Part shown: positions 34,823 through 46,756 of the stretch, piece after piece
How positions within the stretch are numbered: the stretch's first letter is position 1
Layout: the number at the start of each line of letters is the position of its first letter
From: Pieris napi
Lineage: Eukaryota; Arthropoda; Insecta; Lepidoptera; Pieridae
Length of the DNA stretch: 64,000 nucleotides
NCBI RefSeq assembly: GCF_905475465.1
Contig: NC_062249.1
Coordinates: forward strand, 6,460,501-6,524,500
Direction of reading: 5' to 3'
The notes under the pieces: model-generated
Told to the model about the DNA's origin: nothing
Seen by the model: only the letters and a program-made list of their open reading frames with translations
Databases searched by the model: none
Position numbers and translations under genes: made by a program

Positions 34823-37604
34823 GAATGTCATCGGCATTATACCATAATCATAGCTAATAATTTTGGTGAAGCTGCGAATTGTTTTAATACATCACATATT
34901 AGGCTACAATCAGTAATCATAATGTATTTGTCAAAGTACTAAACGCTAAAATATCAGAACATATGATTATTTTTACAGCGACAGTGGTTATGGACAAAAC
35001 ATATTATATTTTCCATACAAATTAATCGTTTAGGGAAATTAAGAGAGTGTAAGAGTAAGAGGAGATACTGAATTCACATTATCAGAGAATTTTCTTTAAT
35101 TAGAACGATAATAATGCAACACAAAAGTGCATTATTATTGATTTGCCGAAAGAGAATATTGAATTTTACGATTTCGATGAAAACGAGTTCACGTACCTAC
35201 TGTTTAAATTAAAATAAACTTAAGCACAATGTATAGATACTACTGGTAAATGACTTGTTATTTATATATTTCACTATGTTCATATTTCCTATAAGTGCAG
35301 TAAAAACCTGAATCGTATTTAGGCTTGTTAAAACTTCTGGACTATAGGTAGAAAGAACCGTGCTTGTTATATTTGTCATTCTTCATAAACAAAATATACA
35401 TTTAGTTTACGCTTTATGACCAAATAGGACCGAAAGTAACTTCAAAGCGTGATAAAGACAAAGAATACATATAAAAGTTAAATGGTTAATATAAAGTATG
35501 AAGTTAAATACTAATACGGCAATAAAATAAAATTTGATAAGTAATAGATATACATAAGTTTCTGACAAAGTGGTATAACTTTTTTTTATTAGTTTGCGAC
35601 CACTGATATATTTTAATAACAGCTGACCGATACAGTTATAGTCGTCTCGACAATTTCACGAGTCTAAACAATCGCTGTGGGTTGTTCGAGAATCGATTAA
35701 ATCGATCGATTGAATAATAAACATCAAGTACGCAGTGATTGACGCAAGCGATTCCTCTTAAACATTTATATGGGCCATTGTGTGCCAACTTAATGCACGA
35801 GACCTTTGCTAGTTCTTTATTGGGATTCGAAATTCAAAACTTTCGTTACGAATACTTGTTCTTCCATTCATGAGAAAATTCAACTGTACGAAATAATTAT
35901 TAGTTTTAAAAAAGTAGCAATTATTATTAAAACGCACTCAGAGAAAAATCAAACCAGTACCGAAGAAATAAAAAGTATACCTTTTAGTCATAACATAGAA
36001 TCAAATGATTAAACAATAATTTATAGCCACGCGAGATCTTTGTCACCACAGATTATAAACATTGACTATTAAATTTATTCCATTATATTTTAAAAGTATA
36101 GAACAGTGAATCCATTGACACGTGACAAATTTAGTAGCCTTGTTGGATAACAAGCACCAAAGCCATTCCAAAGACTATAAACGTTTCATAAATCATATTA
36201 CCATAGAAAATGTGCCAAGATTAAACGTTATAAACCGCAGGATTCGCAGATTCGGGTAGAAGCGTAAATAGAAACGTTTCAATAGAAATAGATTTCGTTT
36301 GTGTACTTGTGGTTCAATGACATTGTTGGTCTAGTAAATAGTGCAAAATGTATACTTTATATCGCCTTCAAACCTATAAATCTTTTTATATACAATCTTA
36401 ACGCATATGTTCAAACTTATAAGACTAACTATTCGAAGGAAATTTCCTTATATACGCTTCAAATACTTAACGGATTTTTTTAATTGAGCCTTCGTGTGGT
36501 CTAAGACTGCTAAATCATAATCTTTCTATCCTTTTACCAACCTATTACTATGCTTTACGTTTCCATGGATAGGTTTTTACAAAAATTATATTACTTGGCA
36601 AGAAAAGTAGGGTCGACAAATGAAAACTAATTCCCGTAACAGAATCTAAGTCAGCATATCTGGAGCGTCTCCCGAAGATGGCAAGCCAACGAACCGTCGA
36701 CACATCATTGCAAGAATTCCACTCGATTGCAACTTTAGAAAATTGGTGACAGACACCGAACACGCGATATCATAAGGTATATAAAAATGTGGCTCATGAG
36801 CGAGTTGTGTGGGAAATTCACTAAACGACCGACAAATTACAACTGTTTAGACAATAATGGTAACTAGAAAAATATGTTCTACTTTTATGAATATCGCATT
36901 AGAAATAACACAATTTCATTGTTGTTTTGTTAAAAAAGCTTGCCCTGGCCCATTACTATATGTATATTGTATATTTCCAACTTAAAATCTTACACGCAAA
37001 ACAATATTTAATACCTATTAATATTAAAATACCACGTGTGCAACAACGACAGTTTCGTATAACAAAGATTTTGCCCCAAATTCGATTTTTCCGCGAATGA
37101 GCTTGGCGGGTAGCCAGGGGACACCCTACAGTAACTAAACACTATCGCGTTAATGTTTTATAACACAAAAACATAACCTATTTGTCAATTGTTTTTAGGC
37201 GACCGTGAACTTATTTTCATATACATATACTAGACAATTAGACATAGTGATCAAATTACAGCAAATCGAAAATATCGAATATATTAATTAACCCCATCGG
37301 CCTTACTGTTTCATTGATTTTTTAAATATTTTGTATGAAACAACTAAGTATCAACTTCCATTCTAAGTGCCAACATTCACAAACAAGATATTTTGTCTTT
37401 AAGTTTTCATACAAATAATATTTATATATAAAACGTAATTTAAATCACGGTCTTGTTTCAATTGCCGAGAAATGAATAATTTCGTAAACTATTTCCATAT
37501 ATTACAAGCGCCACCTATAAAGAAAAGAAGTATAATATACAATAAAGGGATGACTAACATTTGAAGTTTTGAAAACATTAATCAAAAGACCACCTGAAGC
37601 GTAA
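34823..37604. other. Gene-free AT-rich stretch (presumed DYRK intron)
   Basis: A short frame near 36628-36750 (plus: ESKSAYLERLPKMASQRT, then stop) has protein-like composition but no recognised family. Otherwise nothing is seen. Confidence 0.4.
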
Positions 37605-38206
37605 CAGCCCGTTCCCACTAGTCGAAAGTCGCATAAGACTAAAAGTCGAAAGTCTGATGTCCCTGTTCACACTGCGTCGCGAGTCGTATAGATCGTAGTT
37701 TCGCGCCATTCAGTACGTAGCGAATTCGCGATGTTGTGCTCTACTACTTACGAAGAAAATTAAAAAAGTTGAAAAAAATTTCAATTCCAAGAAAATACTG
37801 GATGCACCCAATCCTAACAGAAAGATCGACTCAACTAATGGAATAAGTTCTTCGGCTTTTATTTCTTTCTCCATTTTCACACAACAAACAAAAAAACACG
37901 AATGGAGTGAGCAAGCAATGTGTAGGAAAGTGTGTCTAGGAAGCGGGGCGGGGAGAGAGGTAACAACGCGCTCGAGTCGTAAAGACGTACGACTAGTGTG
38001 AACAGCAACAAGCAGGCACCTATGCGAGCATGATTCGACGCGACTTTTAGTCTTAAGACGGGCGCTGGCCCGTCGGATGGTTTTTTGAGTCGTATTCGAC
38101 TAAAAGTCGCGTCTCATCTAATGTGAACAGCTCCATACAAAGTGTATGGTGACCAGAGCATTCGACTTTTAGTCTTATGCGACTTTCGACTAGTGGGAAC
38201 GGGCTG
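37605..38206. mobile_element. PIF/Harbinger-like non-autonomous element
   Basis: Perfect inverted termini of 46 bp start CAGCCCGTTCCCACTAGTCG. TAA duplications lie on both sides (37602-37604 and 38207-38209), the PIF/Harbinger signature. GACTAAAAGTCG or its complement recurs at least five times near both ends (subterminal repeats). On the minus strand around 37730-37880 a remnant begins MEKEIKAEELIPLVES and, with a stop and frame change, contains DWVHPV. WVHP is typical of the N-terminal part of Harbinger transposases. The perfect ends suggest a young or recently moved copy. No intact transposase is present. Confidence 0.85.
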
Positions 38207-38627
38207 TAAGATATATTTCCTATGTTAAACCTATTTTCCCAGCAGTGTTCCAACGAAAATGTAACTTATGAAGAAAAGCTTTTAAGAACTTAGAGCTTTC
38301 CGACTTTTTGACCTTTTATAAAAGTTTTGTATTACGTTGAATAAAAATTACCATAGTGAGACTGGCTTTATATTTGTTACGATGTTATAAGAACATTAAA
38401 TAAATTGTGTTTATCTGTATTGCAAAATTAATGTATTTGTATAGAAAAGTTATCTATAAAAAATTTAAAGCAATTTTTCTAATTATTTACATACTATAAG
38501 TAACCGACACTATAGACAATAAAAAGTATTGCTATGGACGGCCCTGTAGCACGTGTGTATGTTTGTATGAACCATTGTAGCAAATGACATGTAAATTACT
38601 AACCTCGAACAATTGATCTATAATACG

Positions 38628-38834
38628 TGTTGGTGACGAGGCGAAGAAATAAAATACTATTTTCGAAAAAGTGTGCAGCTGCGGAAGCAGTGTCGAGCGG
38701 CGTGTAGTGTGGTCAGTGACCTCAGGTGAATGAACGAGACGATAGCACACCGCACGCTCGCCCGGCCCCCGCCCCCCGCAGTTGCATCACACTATTTATT
38801 AAAAACTAAACAAAGAACAATTTCGTCGTGCACA
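38628..38834 (-). repeat. 3' LTR of BEL/Pao element
   Basis: 207 bp, bounded TG...CA, reads identical to the partner LTR at 43092-43298. Contains a GC-rich segment with CCCGGCCCCCGCCCCC on plus. Confidence 0.95.
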
Positions 38835-38866
38835 TTCTCCCCCCAGTGCGACCTGCGCACTCTCTA

Positions 38867-39037
38867 TCAGCAGCACGATGATCTTCTTGGAAAGTCTTTA
38901 AAGATTTCAGCCCTAGTCTGCACCTCGACCACGCGACTGACACCATCTTTGCCCAGGAAAGTCGACACGACCCTTCCCCTAGGCCACGTATTTCTGGGCA
39001 GGGTTCCATCCACCACGAGCACCAGAACTCCCAGCTC
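38867..39037 (-). pseudogene. BEL/Pao integrase C-terminal remnant, shifted frame
   Basis: A second minus frame reads VLVVDGTLPRNTWPRGRVV, GKDGVSRVVEVQTRA and ends at TGA 38867-38869. TWPRGRVV...DG..RV.DV.T is the classic tail of Pao/BEL integrases. It is out of frame with the long gag-pol frame and separated from it by the deletion of the integrase core. Confidence 0.85.
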
Positions 39038-42000
39038 TGTAATCTTCCCTCAACCAGCCAGCCGTTGCCACGCCACCAAATTCGCCCGTGAACCGAAGCA
39101 ATAATTTGAGTTCTGTGGGATAAGATAATGAACTTTAAAACTCCCCCCGTCATTCTTATTAGGCGCATCCAGGACGAAAATCTGGATGCGTCAGGCAAGC
39201 CAGTGATTAGGCGATTTCTTGCACAACAATCGACAACTGACAGTCGCTCTTCTCCTGAAGTTTCTTCAGTTACCGCCTCTTCTATTTTTCTCTTAGGCCA
39301 AGTCTCTTTTGGAGAATATAAGAAATTGGATCCCCGAAACCATCGATGATACCTATTCGAGGTACATATAACTTCAGGTCTGTTACTCGCCCATTTTTGT
39401 AAATGAAATTTACCTTGACGGTGCACAAAACTGACTTCTTTTGCTATACGCTTAGCTTCTTTCACAGAATCAAAACTCTGGAGATAATCATCCATGTAGT
39501 GATTGCGACAAATTGCATCTGCAGCTTCAGGGTACTCCCGTCGATATTTTCCAGCATTTAGATTTTTAATATAAATGGCAGTACAAGGTGAAGACGCCGC
39601 GCCAAAAATCACTCTTGTCATACGATATTCTTGAGGTTCATTTTCGCGTCTATCACCTCGCCATAAAAGACGCAATGCATCCCTGTCCTCAGTCCTGATT
39701 TTGATTTGAAGAAACATTTCACGAATATCTCCTGACACAGCAATTGGTCTTTGTCGAAAGCGCATCAAACCTCCAGGTAGTGAATGTAACAGATCTGGTC
39801 CGGTAAGTAACATGTCATTCAAGGATATCCCATTCGTTTTAGCAGCAGCGTCCAGAACGATTCGCGGTTTCGGTTTTGATGGATTAATCACAGCAGAATG
39901 TGGTAGGTACCAAGTGCGGCCAGAACGAGACGAAGGTAGGGCCTCCTCAGCATAGCCACATTCTAAAAGATACTCAATTTGAGCATTATACTCCATCTTC
40001 TGCTTAGGGTTTTTATCTAATTTCTTCTCAATCGCTATCAATCTTCTTAAAGCATTCTCTCTATTTTCTGGTAACTCCAGTTCTTCTTTGCGCCACAGCA
40101 ACCCCGATTTAAAACGTCCATCAGGAAGACGGTGGCTGTAGCTCTTTAATAATGACAACGCGCGTTCCTCTGGATCATTTTTTGGACGTTTTTGTTCGAT
40201 TCCTAGTGAATCTATACTTAAAAACTGTTTGAACAAATCTTCTAATTTATTTTCATTCTTTTCATCTTCTTCTTCACTATGATTTACGAGCTTTAATACA
40301 CTAACTTTTCCAGACCCCTTAGTAGGCCCGTGCAATACCCAACCTAATTCTGTTAATGATGCAACTGGATCTCTGCACCCACCACTTCTTATCTTCCTCG
40401 AAATAATCAAATGCCAGTTGTCCTGGCCAATAAGAAGAGTAGGTGTACCTCGATCATATGTAAGATCCTCGGTTATTTCCAGAAGGTGATCACAACCTTC
40501 TATCATATCTGCATCCACCGATTGGTGATTAAGATTCAAACTATCTATTGTTCGTGCTTCTATTTTATGCTCCTTATACATGTGAACACCATTAATATAG
40601 AGACTCACTCTCCTTGAACTGGAAGCCTCCGTACGTGCTCCTGCTACCCCTTCAATAATAAAAGACTCTTCTGGACCTGTAAGTCCAATCTCAGAAGCAA
40701 CTTCTTTCTCTATAAGAGTGACCGATGACCCCTCATCAAGCAATGCAAATGTAGTCATGGTCCCCTTGGGACCTCTCAATCTTACTGGCACAATCTTCAA
40801 TAAAGCTCTACCCACTTTCTGTCGAGTCGCAGCTACAATAGCTGATTTTGCTGCTGGTTCTATTGGCGTCTCTAAGGGAGACGCTGAATAATGCAGAAGT
40901 GAATGATGAGACGCATTGCAGCCTTCGACCCCACATGGCTTATAGGAACACCTATGACGATGATTGCGACGTCCTAAACACCTAAAACACAGGTTCAAAT
41001 CTTTAGCCTTCTCCCATCTACATTTACTCTCCAAGTCCATGAACTGTTTACAGTCTTTTATGTGATGTAAATGATGACAGATAGTACATTCATAGCTCTG
41101 TTTCTTTGGCGTTATGTACGTTCCAGGTGTTGCAGTAGTAGATGCCACATTTGTTACAAACGGTCTTCTTTGTGATGACGAGTGATTAACATTTTCAACT
41201 TGAGCATACCGACTGCAAAGGTCCGCCTCGCGGGAAAAGAAAGAAGATAATTTAACTAAATCCGCCTCTTCCTCAGGTCGCCCCGCAGCGTAGTCATACC
41301 AACGATACCTGAAAGTCGGTGTCATCTTCTCCACAACAGCTCTCACAGATTCCGGGTTAAACAAATAGCATTCCTTTTTTAAAGCCTTGATGACTGTAAC
41401 AATATTGACTATCTTGCTTGAAAAAATACAAATATCACGAGGATTATCAGAAAGTTTTGAAAGTTGTTTAATCTTGTCTATCTCCATAATAACTAATGCA
41501 TCAGGTCGTCCAAATCTTGCTTCCAAGAGTGACAAAATCTCTCCAGGCTCCACATCTGCTATAAACAAAGAAATGGCAGCTTCCTTGGCTGCCCCTTTCA
41601 GGCTTCTTCTTAGCCGCACCAAATTTTCCAATTTAGAGAAATTACTGCTAGTTTCATTATATGCTGCTCTAAACGCTAACCATTCACTACTTGCCCCGCT
41701 AAAAATTGGTAATTCGAATAGCGTTTTTGGGCTCTGCATCGCTCGTGCGGCTTCAGTAAGCGCAGATACGAGTGTCTTAATATCGAGCTGCTGATTCGAA
41801 GTTGTTTGAGCATCACGATCGTTTGAATCCAACCAATCTCTAACTAAACTATCTCTCTCTCTGAAGCCTTTATTTTCCGCCAAGCTATCCAGCTCACTAC
41901 CCTGCGCTTCAATAGCCGCTAATTCAGCTTCAGCGAAAGCGGCCTTAGCGCAAGCCTCTTCTATTCTTGCAGCTGCTAATCTTTTTAAAGCCTCTGCCCG

Positions 42001-42210
42001 CTGCACACTCTTCTTGCTCATCACCGATCGCTTCTCCGAAGGAGCCTTAGGGTATTCGTGTAATGACTTCTCTGATTGATTATGAACGGCTGCCATTGAT
42101 GCAGGAGCTGGCGCTTGCGGATTTGCTAAGTTATCGTCTTCATGTGTAGGATGTACTGGGGCCGATTCACATTTTACGGCCTGGCGTCTGAGCGACCTAG
42201 TAATTGGCAT
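39037..42210 (-). CDS. BEL/Pao gag-protease-RT polyprotein (truncated)
   Basis: A long frame from ATG 42210. Residues ~65-105 form an Ala/Glu-rich helical region and ~160-340 the gag domain of Pao elements (DUF1759 type, LFELPIFSGASSEWLAF). Cysteine/histidine knuckles lie at ~374-440 (CTICHHLHHIKDC, CFRC, C.VEGC). The protease has ALLDEGSSVTLI at ~489-500. Reverse transcriptase spans ~760-945, with the YMDD catalytic motif at ~905. After WASNRPEVI (~948) the sequence jumps to WFRGSNFLYSPKETWP (the region past RNase H), then DASRFSSWMRLIRMT (before integrase), and then runs out of frame. RNase H catalytic residues and the integrase zinc and DDE domains are absent. The open frame formally continues to 38806 in the 3' LTR, but beyond about 39037 it is out of the native frame. 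Confidence 0.95.
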
Positions 42211-42647
42211 GTTTGGGAGAAAAAAAGTAATTAATCAATTTAAAAGAAATCTCACACTCAACACACACGCCACGCCCAAACGCACAAAAAATATAATTTT
42301 ATTCACTACACAAACAAGTTATTGAAAAGAACTCGTTACTACGAAACGAAAACGAAAATAATTTACGTATTACGTACGAACACAACAGTAAAATACTATT
42401 ATTTATAATTGTAATACCGCACTCGAGCACTATTATTTTATTTTATTTCAATACGCAACGTAAAAATTAAATCACGAAATTATTCACACTAATATTTTCA
42501 TAAACACACACTTTAATATTATATAAATATAACTTAATGTCCATTTAGTTTCACAAAATATACAACGAACCCGAACTATTAATTAATCACTAACATTCAC
42601 TTTTAACGTAGGTAGGTTCACTATCACAAAAAAATAATGAATACCAG

Positions 42648-42868
42648 TATGAAACAAATAACTATTTCAACAAGTATTTTATTTAAATACTTAAAACGAA
42701 TCGAACGAACAATAATTTAATAGCTATTTATTCCATAATAGTAACTATTTTCACCTCACTAACACTTAAACAGGTATATTTATTACGTACTTCGATGAAA
42801 CGAAACAAATAACTAATTAACTATTTAAATAATAAAACGAAACGAACAATAATTTTAAATAGCTATTA
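42648..42868. repeat. Imperfect tandem duplication in the BEL/Pao leader
   Basis: 42648-42732 and 42795-42868 share GAAACAAATAACTA, (A)CGAACGAACAATAATTT and AATAGCTATT in order, on the plus strand. It lies in the untranslated leader between 5' LTR and gag. Confidence 0.5.
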
Positions 42869-43091
42869 GATTTCACGAAATACGCAATTTACCTATAAAA
42901 TAAATCACTGTGCATTCCGCAATAAAAGTACCTAACATATAAGAACCGAGAACAAAGGAAACACAGGGCGTGCGCGTGATTCACTGTAATATTCACTTGC
43001 ACACAAAACTTCACGATTCAAATCACTTTTATACGATTACACACTTCACTAATTGTCTATAAATGTTCAAAGATCCGGCCGAAGACCAAAA

Positions 43092-43298
43092 TGTTGGTGA
43101 CGAGGCGAAGAAATAAAATACTATTTTCGAAAAAGTGTGCAGCTGCGGAAGCAGTGTCGAGCGGCGTGTAGTGTGGTCAGTGACCTCAGGTGAATGAACG
43201 AGACGATAGCACACCGCACGCTCGCCCGGCCCCCGCCCCCCGCAGTTGCATCACACTATTTATTAAAAACTAAACAAAGAACAATTTCGTCGTGCACA
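43092..43298 (-). repeat. 5' LTR of BEL/Pao element
   Basis: 207 bp; carries the element's promoter in minus orientation. Followed by an ~880-bp AT-rich untranslated leader (42211-43091) before the gag start codon. Confidence 0.95.
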
Positions 43299-43303
43299 AT
43301 ACG

Positions 43304-44544
43304 TAATCACTACTACTATCAAAGTACTACAAAGGTATTATTATTGAGTATGCAATATATCGTATACATAATTAATCACCTAATTAACACATAAGCCACA
43401 TAATGCCAGGAGAGTTCTAGAATTAATTACGCATTGAATATTATCAATTCCAGTAATTGTTTGTTTGTTACATTTGCTCTTAAAAAATCTTAGAATTGTT
43501 GTATATTATGTATGTATTGACCAAATAATAGTAATGACGTTATGTTTATCAAGCCAACTTGGCCCTTCAATTACTAAAAAAATTATCACCTTATACAAAC
43601 GCGTCTATTTTATAATCCCATAAAATGAGAGATGAAATGTGAACAAGATATTAGTAGCTAGTTAATTAGGTCATTTCCTATATTAAATCTCATGGAAGAA
43701 ATACTTTCCAAGAAGTTCAAGTCCGAGAAATGATCAATCGGCGACTTGTCAGTCGTGTAATGAGTGTTTGCGAACTCTGCCAAAAATGATTGACGTTTTA
43801 ATCATTATTAGACGGTAGCCGCAAATTTGTATTCATTGAATTCAGACACAAATGTAGGTCCTTTTCCAACATCCATTATTGTTTATTAGGATTCTTATAA
43901 ATTAATTATGTTGAAATTTTCTTTTTGCTGTTGGGTTTATAGTTTCTATAGTAATTGCATATATAGTATTCAATATCCTCTTTTTGTAGCGATGTAGCAA
44001 TAATTATAACCAGTTAGCATAGTCGGATGCGTTGCCGGACTTTGAGGGGAGTGTTGTAACTAAGCTTGCTTTCTTTTTCATATTTATATTTAAATCTACT
44101 TTATTTGTACAATGCATCCTTGTGTACTTTATTATTAACGTTTTTGTAAGCATTATTTTTAGTTATGTTACATGTAACTTCTGTTACCTGACCAATAAAT
44201 AAAACATTGCGGCCTTAAATTTCAAATAAATTGAAAATCGTTTAAGACAGTAAACGCATTTATGATATGTTTGTTTACTCAAATAAACAGCTCACCGAAA
44301 AATAAATAGGGAACGCACGAAACAGTTTTTAAATTCTCTTATTATGTTTACACTAATCGCTGAAAAGTGATCATCAATTAGAAGTGATATAACCAATACT
44401 CGAATTAGGTGAATGTCATAGCGTGGATAGAGTTACGACAGCATGACGTCAATGGCGTGTCGAAATCTTTACAATATAGGTTGAACAATAATTTCCAATT
44501 CATTTCACCGAGATAATTTTCACGGTATTTTAAAGAGGACACTC
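43304..44544. other. Gene-free stretch right of the BEL element
   Basis: AT-rich with nothing recognised. Confidence 0.5.
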
Positions 44545-44555
44545 AATTCTGGAAC

Positions 44556-44860
44556 GGGCAGTGTTGGCCTAGTGGCTTCAGCGTGCGACTATCATACCTG
44601 AGGTCGTAGGTTCGATCCCCGGCTGTGCACCAATGGACTTTCTTTCTATGTGCGCATTTAACATTTGCTCGAACGGTGAAGGAAAACATCGTGAGTAAAC
44701 CGACATGTCTTAGACCCAAAAAGTCGACGGCTGGTGTCAGGCACTGGAGGCTGATCACCTACTTGCCTATTATATTTAAAAATGATCATGAAACAGATTC
44801 AGAAATCTGAGGCCAAGATCTAAAGAGGTTGTAGCGCCACTGATTTATTTTTATTTATTT
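44556..44860 (+). repeat. Intact tRNA-derived SINE
   Basis: The head contains a tRNA A-box region (GTTGGCCTAGTGGCTTCAGC) and a perfect B-box (GGTTCGATCCCCGG). The body has ACGGTGAAGGAAAACATCG and GGCTGATCACCTACTTGCC, then GAGGTTGTAGCGCCACTGAT and a TTTATT tail. An 11-bp target duplication with one mismatch, AATTCTGGAAC (44545-44555) and AATTCTGGTAC (44861-44871), confirms the ends. It is the best-preserved copy of this family in the window and the reference for those at 11118, 16985 and 55897. Confidence 0.9.
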
Positions 44861-45364
44861 AATTCTGGTACGGACACACCTAACTGTTACGAAGTTGAGA
44901 GTAATTTTAAAACGAACTTGTAATAGTGTGTTGTTATTAAAATCGATTAATATTTTTGGATTAAGGTAGTAGATGAGTTATAAAAAAATTTATAAGGGCA
45001 CAAGAAACTTATACCAAGAAGACTGCCCATAAGTCGCCATCTTTGAATTATTATTAACAATAGTTCTGTAATAACTTCAGGAACGTGTGAGGAAAATTAG
45101 ATTATCCGTAGCGAAACTGTAAAATGTTTCTACGAAATGCTGTATCGGTACTCAAAATTCATGAATATATTTTTCCTTATGTAAAATTAATTTAAAGAAA
45201 TATATTTTATGTAAGTTTTACCATAAACTTTTAAATCTGTTCTAATATTAAAAAGTTGAAGGGTTTGTTTAGTTAAACGCACTAATTTCAGGAACTAATG
45301 GTTAGTCCATTTACCGAGAAAGATAAAACTGGTAGTACTATGTGTAAGCTATATATTTATTTTT

Positions 45365-45462
45365 TATAGGCAAACGGTCAGGAGGCTCACCTGATGTTAA
45401 GTGATACCGGCCCATGGACACTCTCAATGCCAGAGTGCGTTGCCGGCCTTTCAAGAATTGGT
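45365..45462 (+). repeat. Lepidopteran interspersed repeat fragment
   Basis: AGGAGGCTCACCTGATGTTA, AGTGATACCGGCCCATGGAC, ACTCTCAATGCCAGAGTGCG and TTGCCGGCCTTTCAAGAATT. I recognise this block as one of the most frequent dispersed repeats of moths and butterflies. The family name is uncertain and it encodes no protein. Confidence 0.65.
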
Positions 45463-46449
45463 AAATATTTTAATTTCATATAAATGAAATTATTAAAAAA
45501 AATGAAACAATCCAACGCATTCGCGAAACAAAATAATGATCGGAGAGTCGGGCCTAACCTCACAGACCCTGGTAAGTAGAAAAATAAATTTTAGCATTTT
45601 GACATGCAAGTATGCCGTTCCATAATTCCTATTGCATTCTAGAATATTGATTAAATCGTCAATGGTACTAAATTGTAAATTTTGTAATCTCTGACAAGTT
45701 ATAAACCAGATTTACTGCGCGTGGGCAACTAATAATTTTACACTTGGATTTGCAAGTTTACCGAAGTTCCGTTACGTTTGGGAGAAACATAATAAGGAAA
45801 AACATGAACAAACATTAAAATTTTGTTAGTTTAAAATCAATTTTTATGTGTAGTTAACACCAAATATGTATCAGAACTAACTAACAAAACCAATTTTTTG
45901 CATTCATATTATTAAATATGTGCTTGTATAAGTACCTACTGTACATATGTCAATATACATTATGAGAAACATTAAACGTTTGATTAAAAGAAAATCCCAA
46001 CTCCATACAAAGAAATGATTTGACCCTCCTTGGGTGATAATGCAACCTCACATTACAATATTTAATTATCTCAAATAGTATTATTACACGTAACACAAGG
46101 TTCTATGTGTATATTTCCGGCTAGATCTGTAAAAATCTCAATGATGCGCGCGAGATAAACAAACGTAAACAAAAGAACGGCTGATAAATCAATTGTTAGA
46201 CCAAACATTGCTTACCCTGAAACATTTCCGGCATCTTCCTTCACCTTGACATACACTTCCGATTGTAATTCAAAAAAGGAACAGTATTTTTATCATTGGT
46301 CCGCATACATATTGTATTTATTGTATTATTACAGCTCTAAAAACCCTGGCGCATTAGATTTTATCTGGTTTCTTTATTATTTTTTAAAGGGATATATGCC
46401 GTTGATTTTTGAACCAGTCTTATATAGACAAGAAGGATTTATATTTTAC

Positions 46450-46756
46450 TAGCTGACCTGGCAAACGTCGTTTTGCCATGTATATCATTTATATTAAAAA
46501 AAAGGTTGATCTTAGAGGGGTGAAAATTAGGGGTTGTATGTATTTTTTAATGCTGTATCATAAAAAAATATCTAAAATTAAAAAAAACTATGTTTTGGGG
46601 TGGACTACCCTTAAGATTTAGGGGGATGAACAATAGATGTTGTCCGATTCTCAGACATACCCAATATGCACACAAAATTTCATGAGAATTGGTCAAGCCG
46701 TTTCGGAGGAGTTTAACTACAAACACCGCGACACGAGAATTTTATATATTAGATTA
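46450..46756 (+). repeat. Arthropod interspersed repeat (TAGCTGACC...GGAGGAG type)
   Basis: Starts ACTAGCTGACCTGGCAAACG, continues with CAGACATACCCAATATGCAC, AAATTTCATGAGAATTGGTC and AAGCCGTTTCGGAGGAGTTT, and ends ATTTTATATATTAGATTA. This is a widely dispersed insect repeat with no protein coding here. Superfamily not assigned. Confidence 0.65.

Larger units (their letters stand above)
38628..43298 (-). mobile_element. BEL/Pao LTR retrotransposon, internally deleted
   Basis: A 4671-bp element on the minus strand. The LTRs at 43092-43298 (5') and 38628-38834 (3') are 207 bp each, start TGTGCACG, end CCAACA, and read identical. The 5-bp target duplication ATACG is perfect (38623-38627, 43299-43303). 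A primer-binding-site candidate TGGTCTTCGGCCGGATCTT lies 3 nt inside the 5' LTR (43088-43070). A polypurine tract CTGGGGGGAGAA abuts the 3' LTR (38846-38835). The coding region has gag, protease and reverse transcriptase but lacks most of RNase H and the integrase core. The element is thus non-autonomous, yet its LTRs mark recent insertion. Confidence 0.97.

Noticed and set aside
36548..36763. Minus frame and the overlapping plus frame with SAYLERLPKMASQRT
   Set aside because: Protein-like on either strand but short, unsupported by splice sites and not matched to any family I know.
38730..39104. 124-codon plus-strand frame
   Set aside because: Antisense to the BEL/Pao 3' LTR and integrase tail.
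41387..41794. 135-codon plus-strand frame
   Set aside because: Antisense shadow of the BEL/Pao gag domain.
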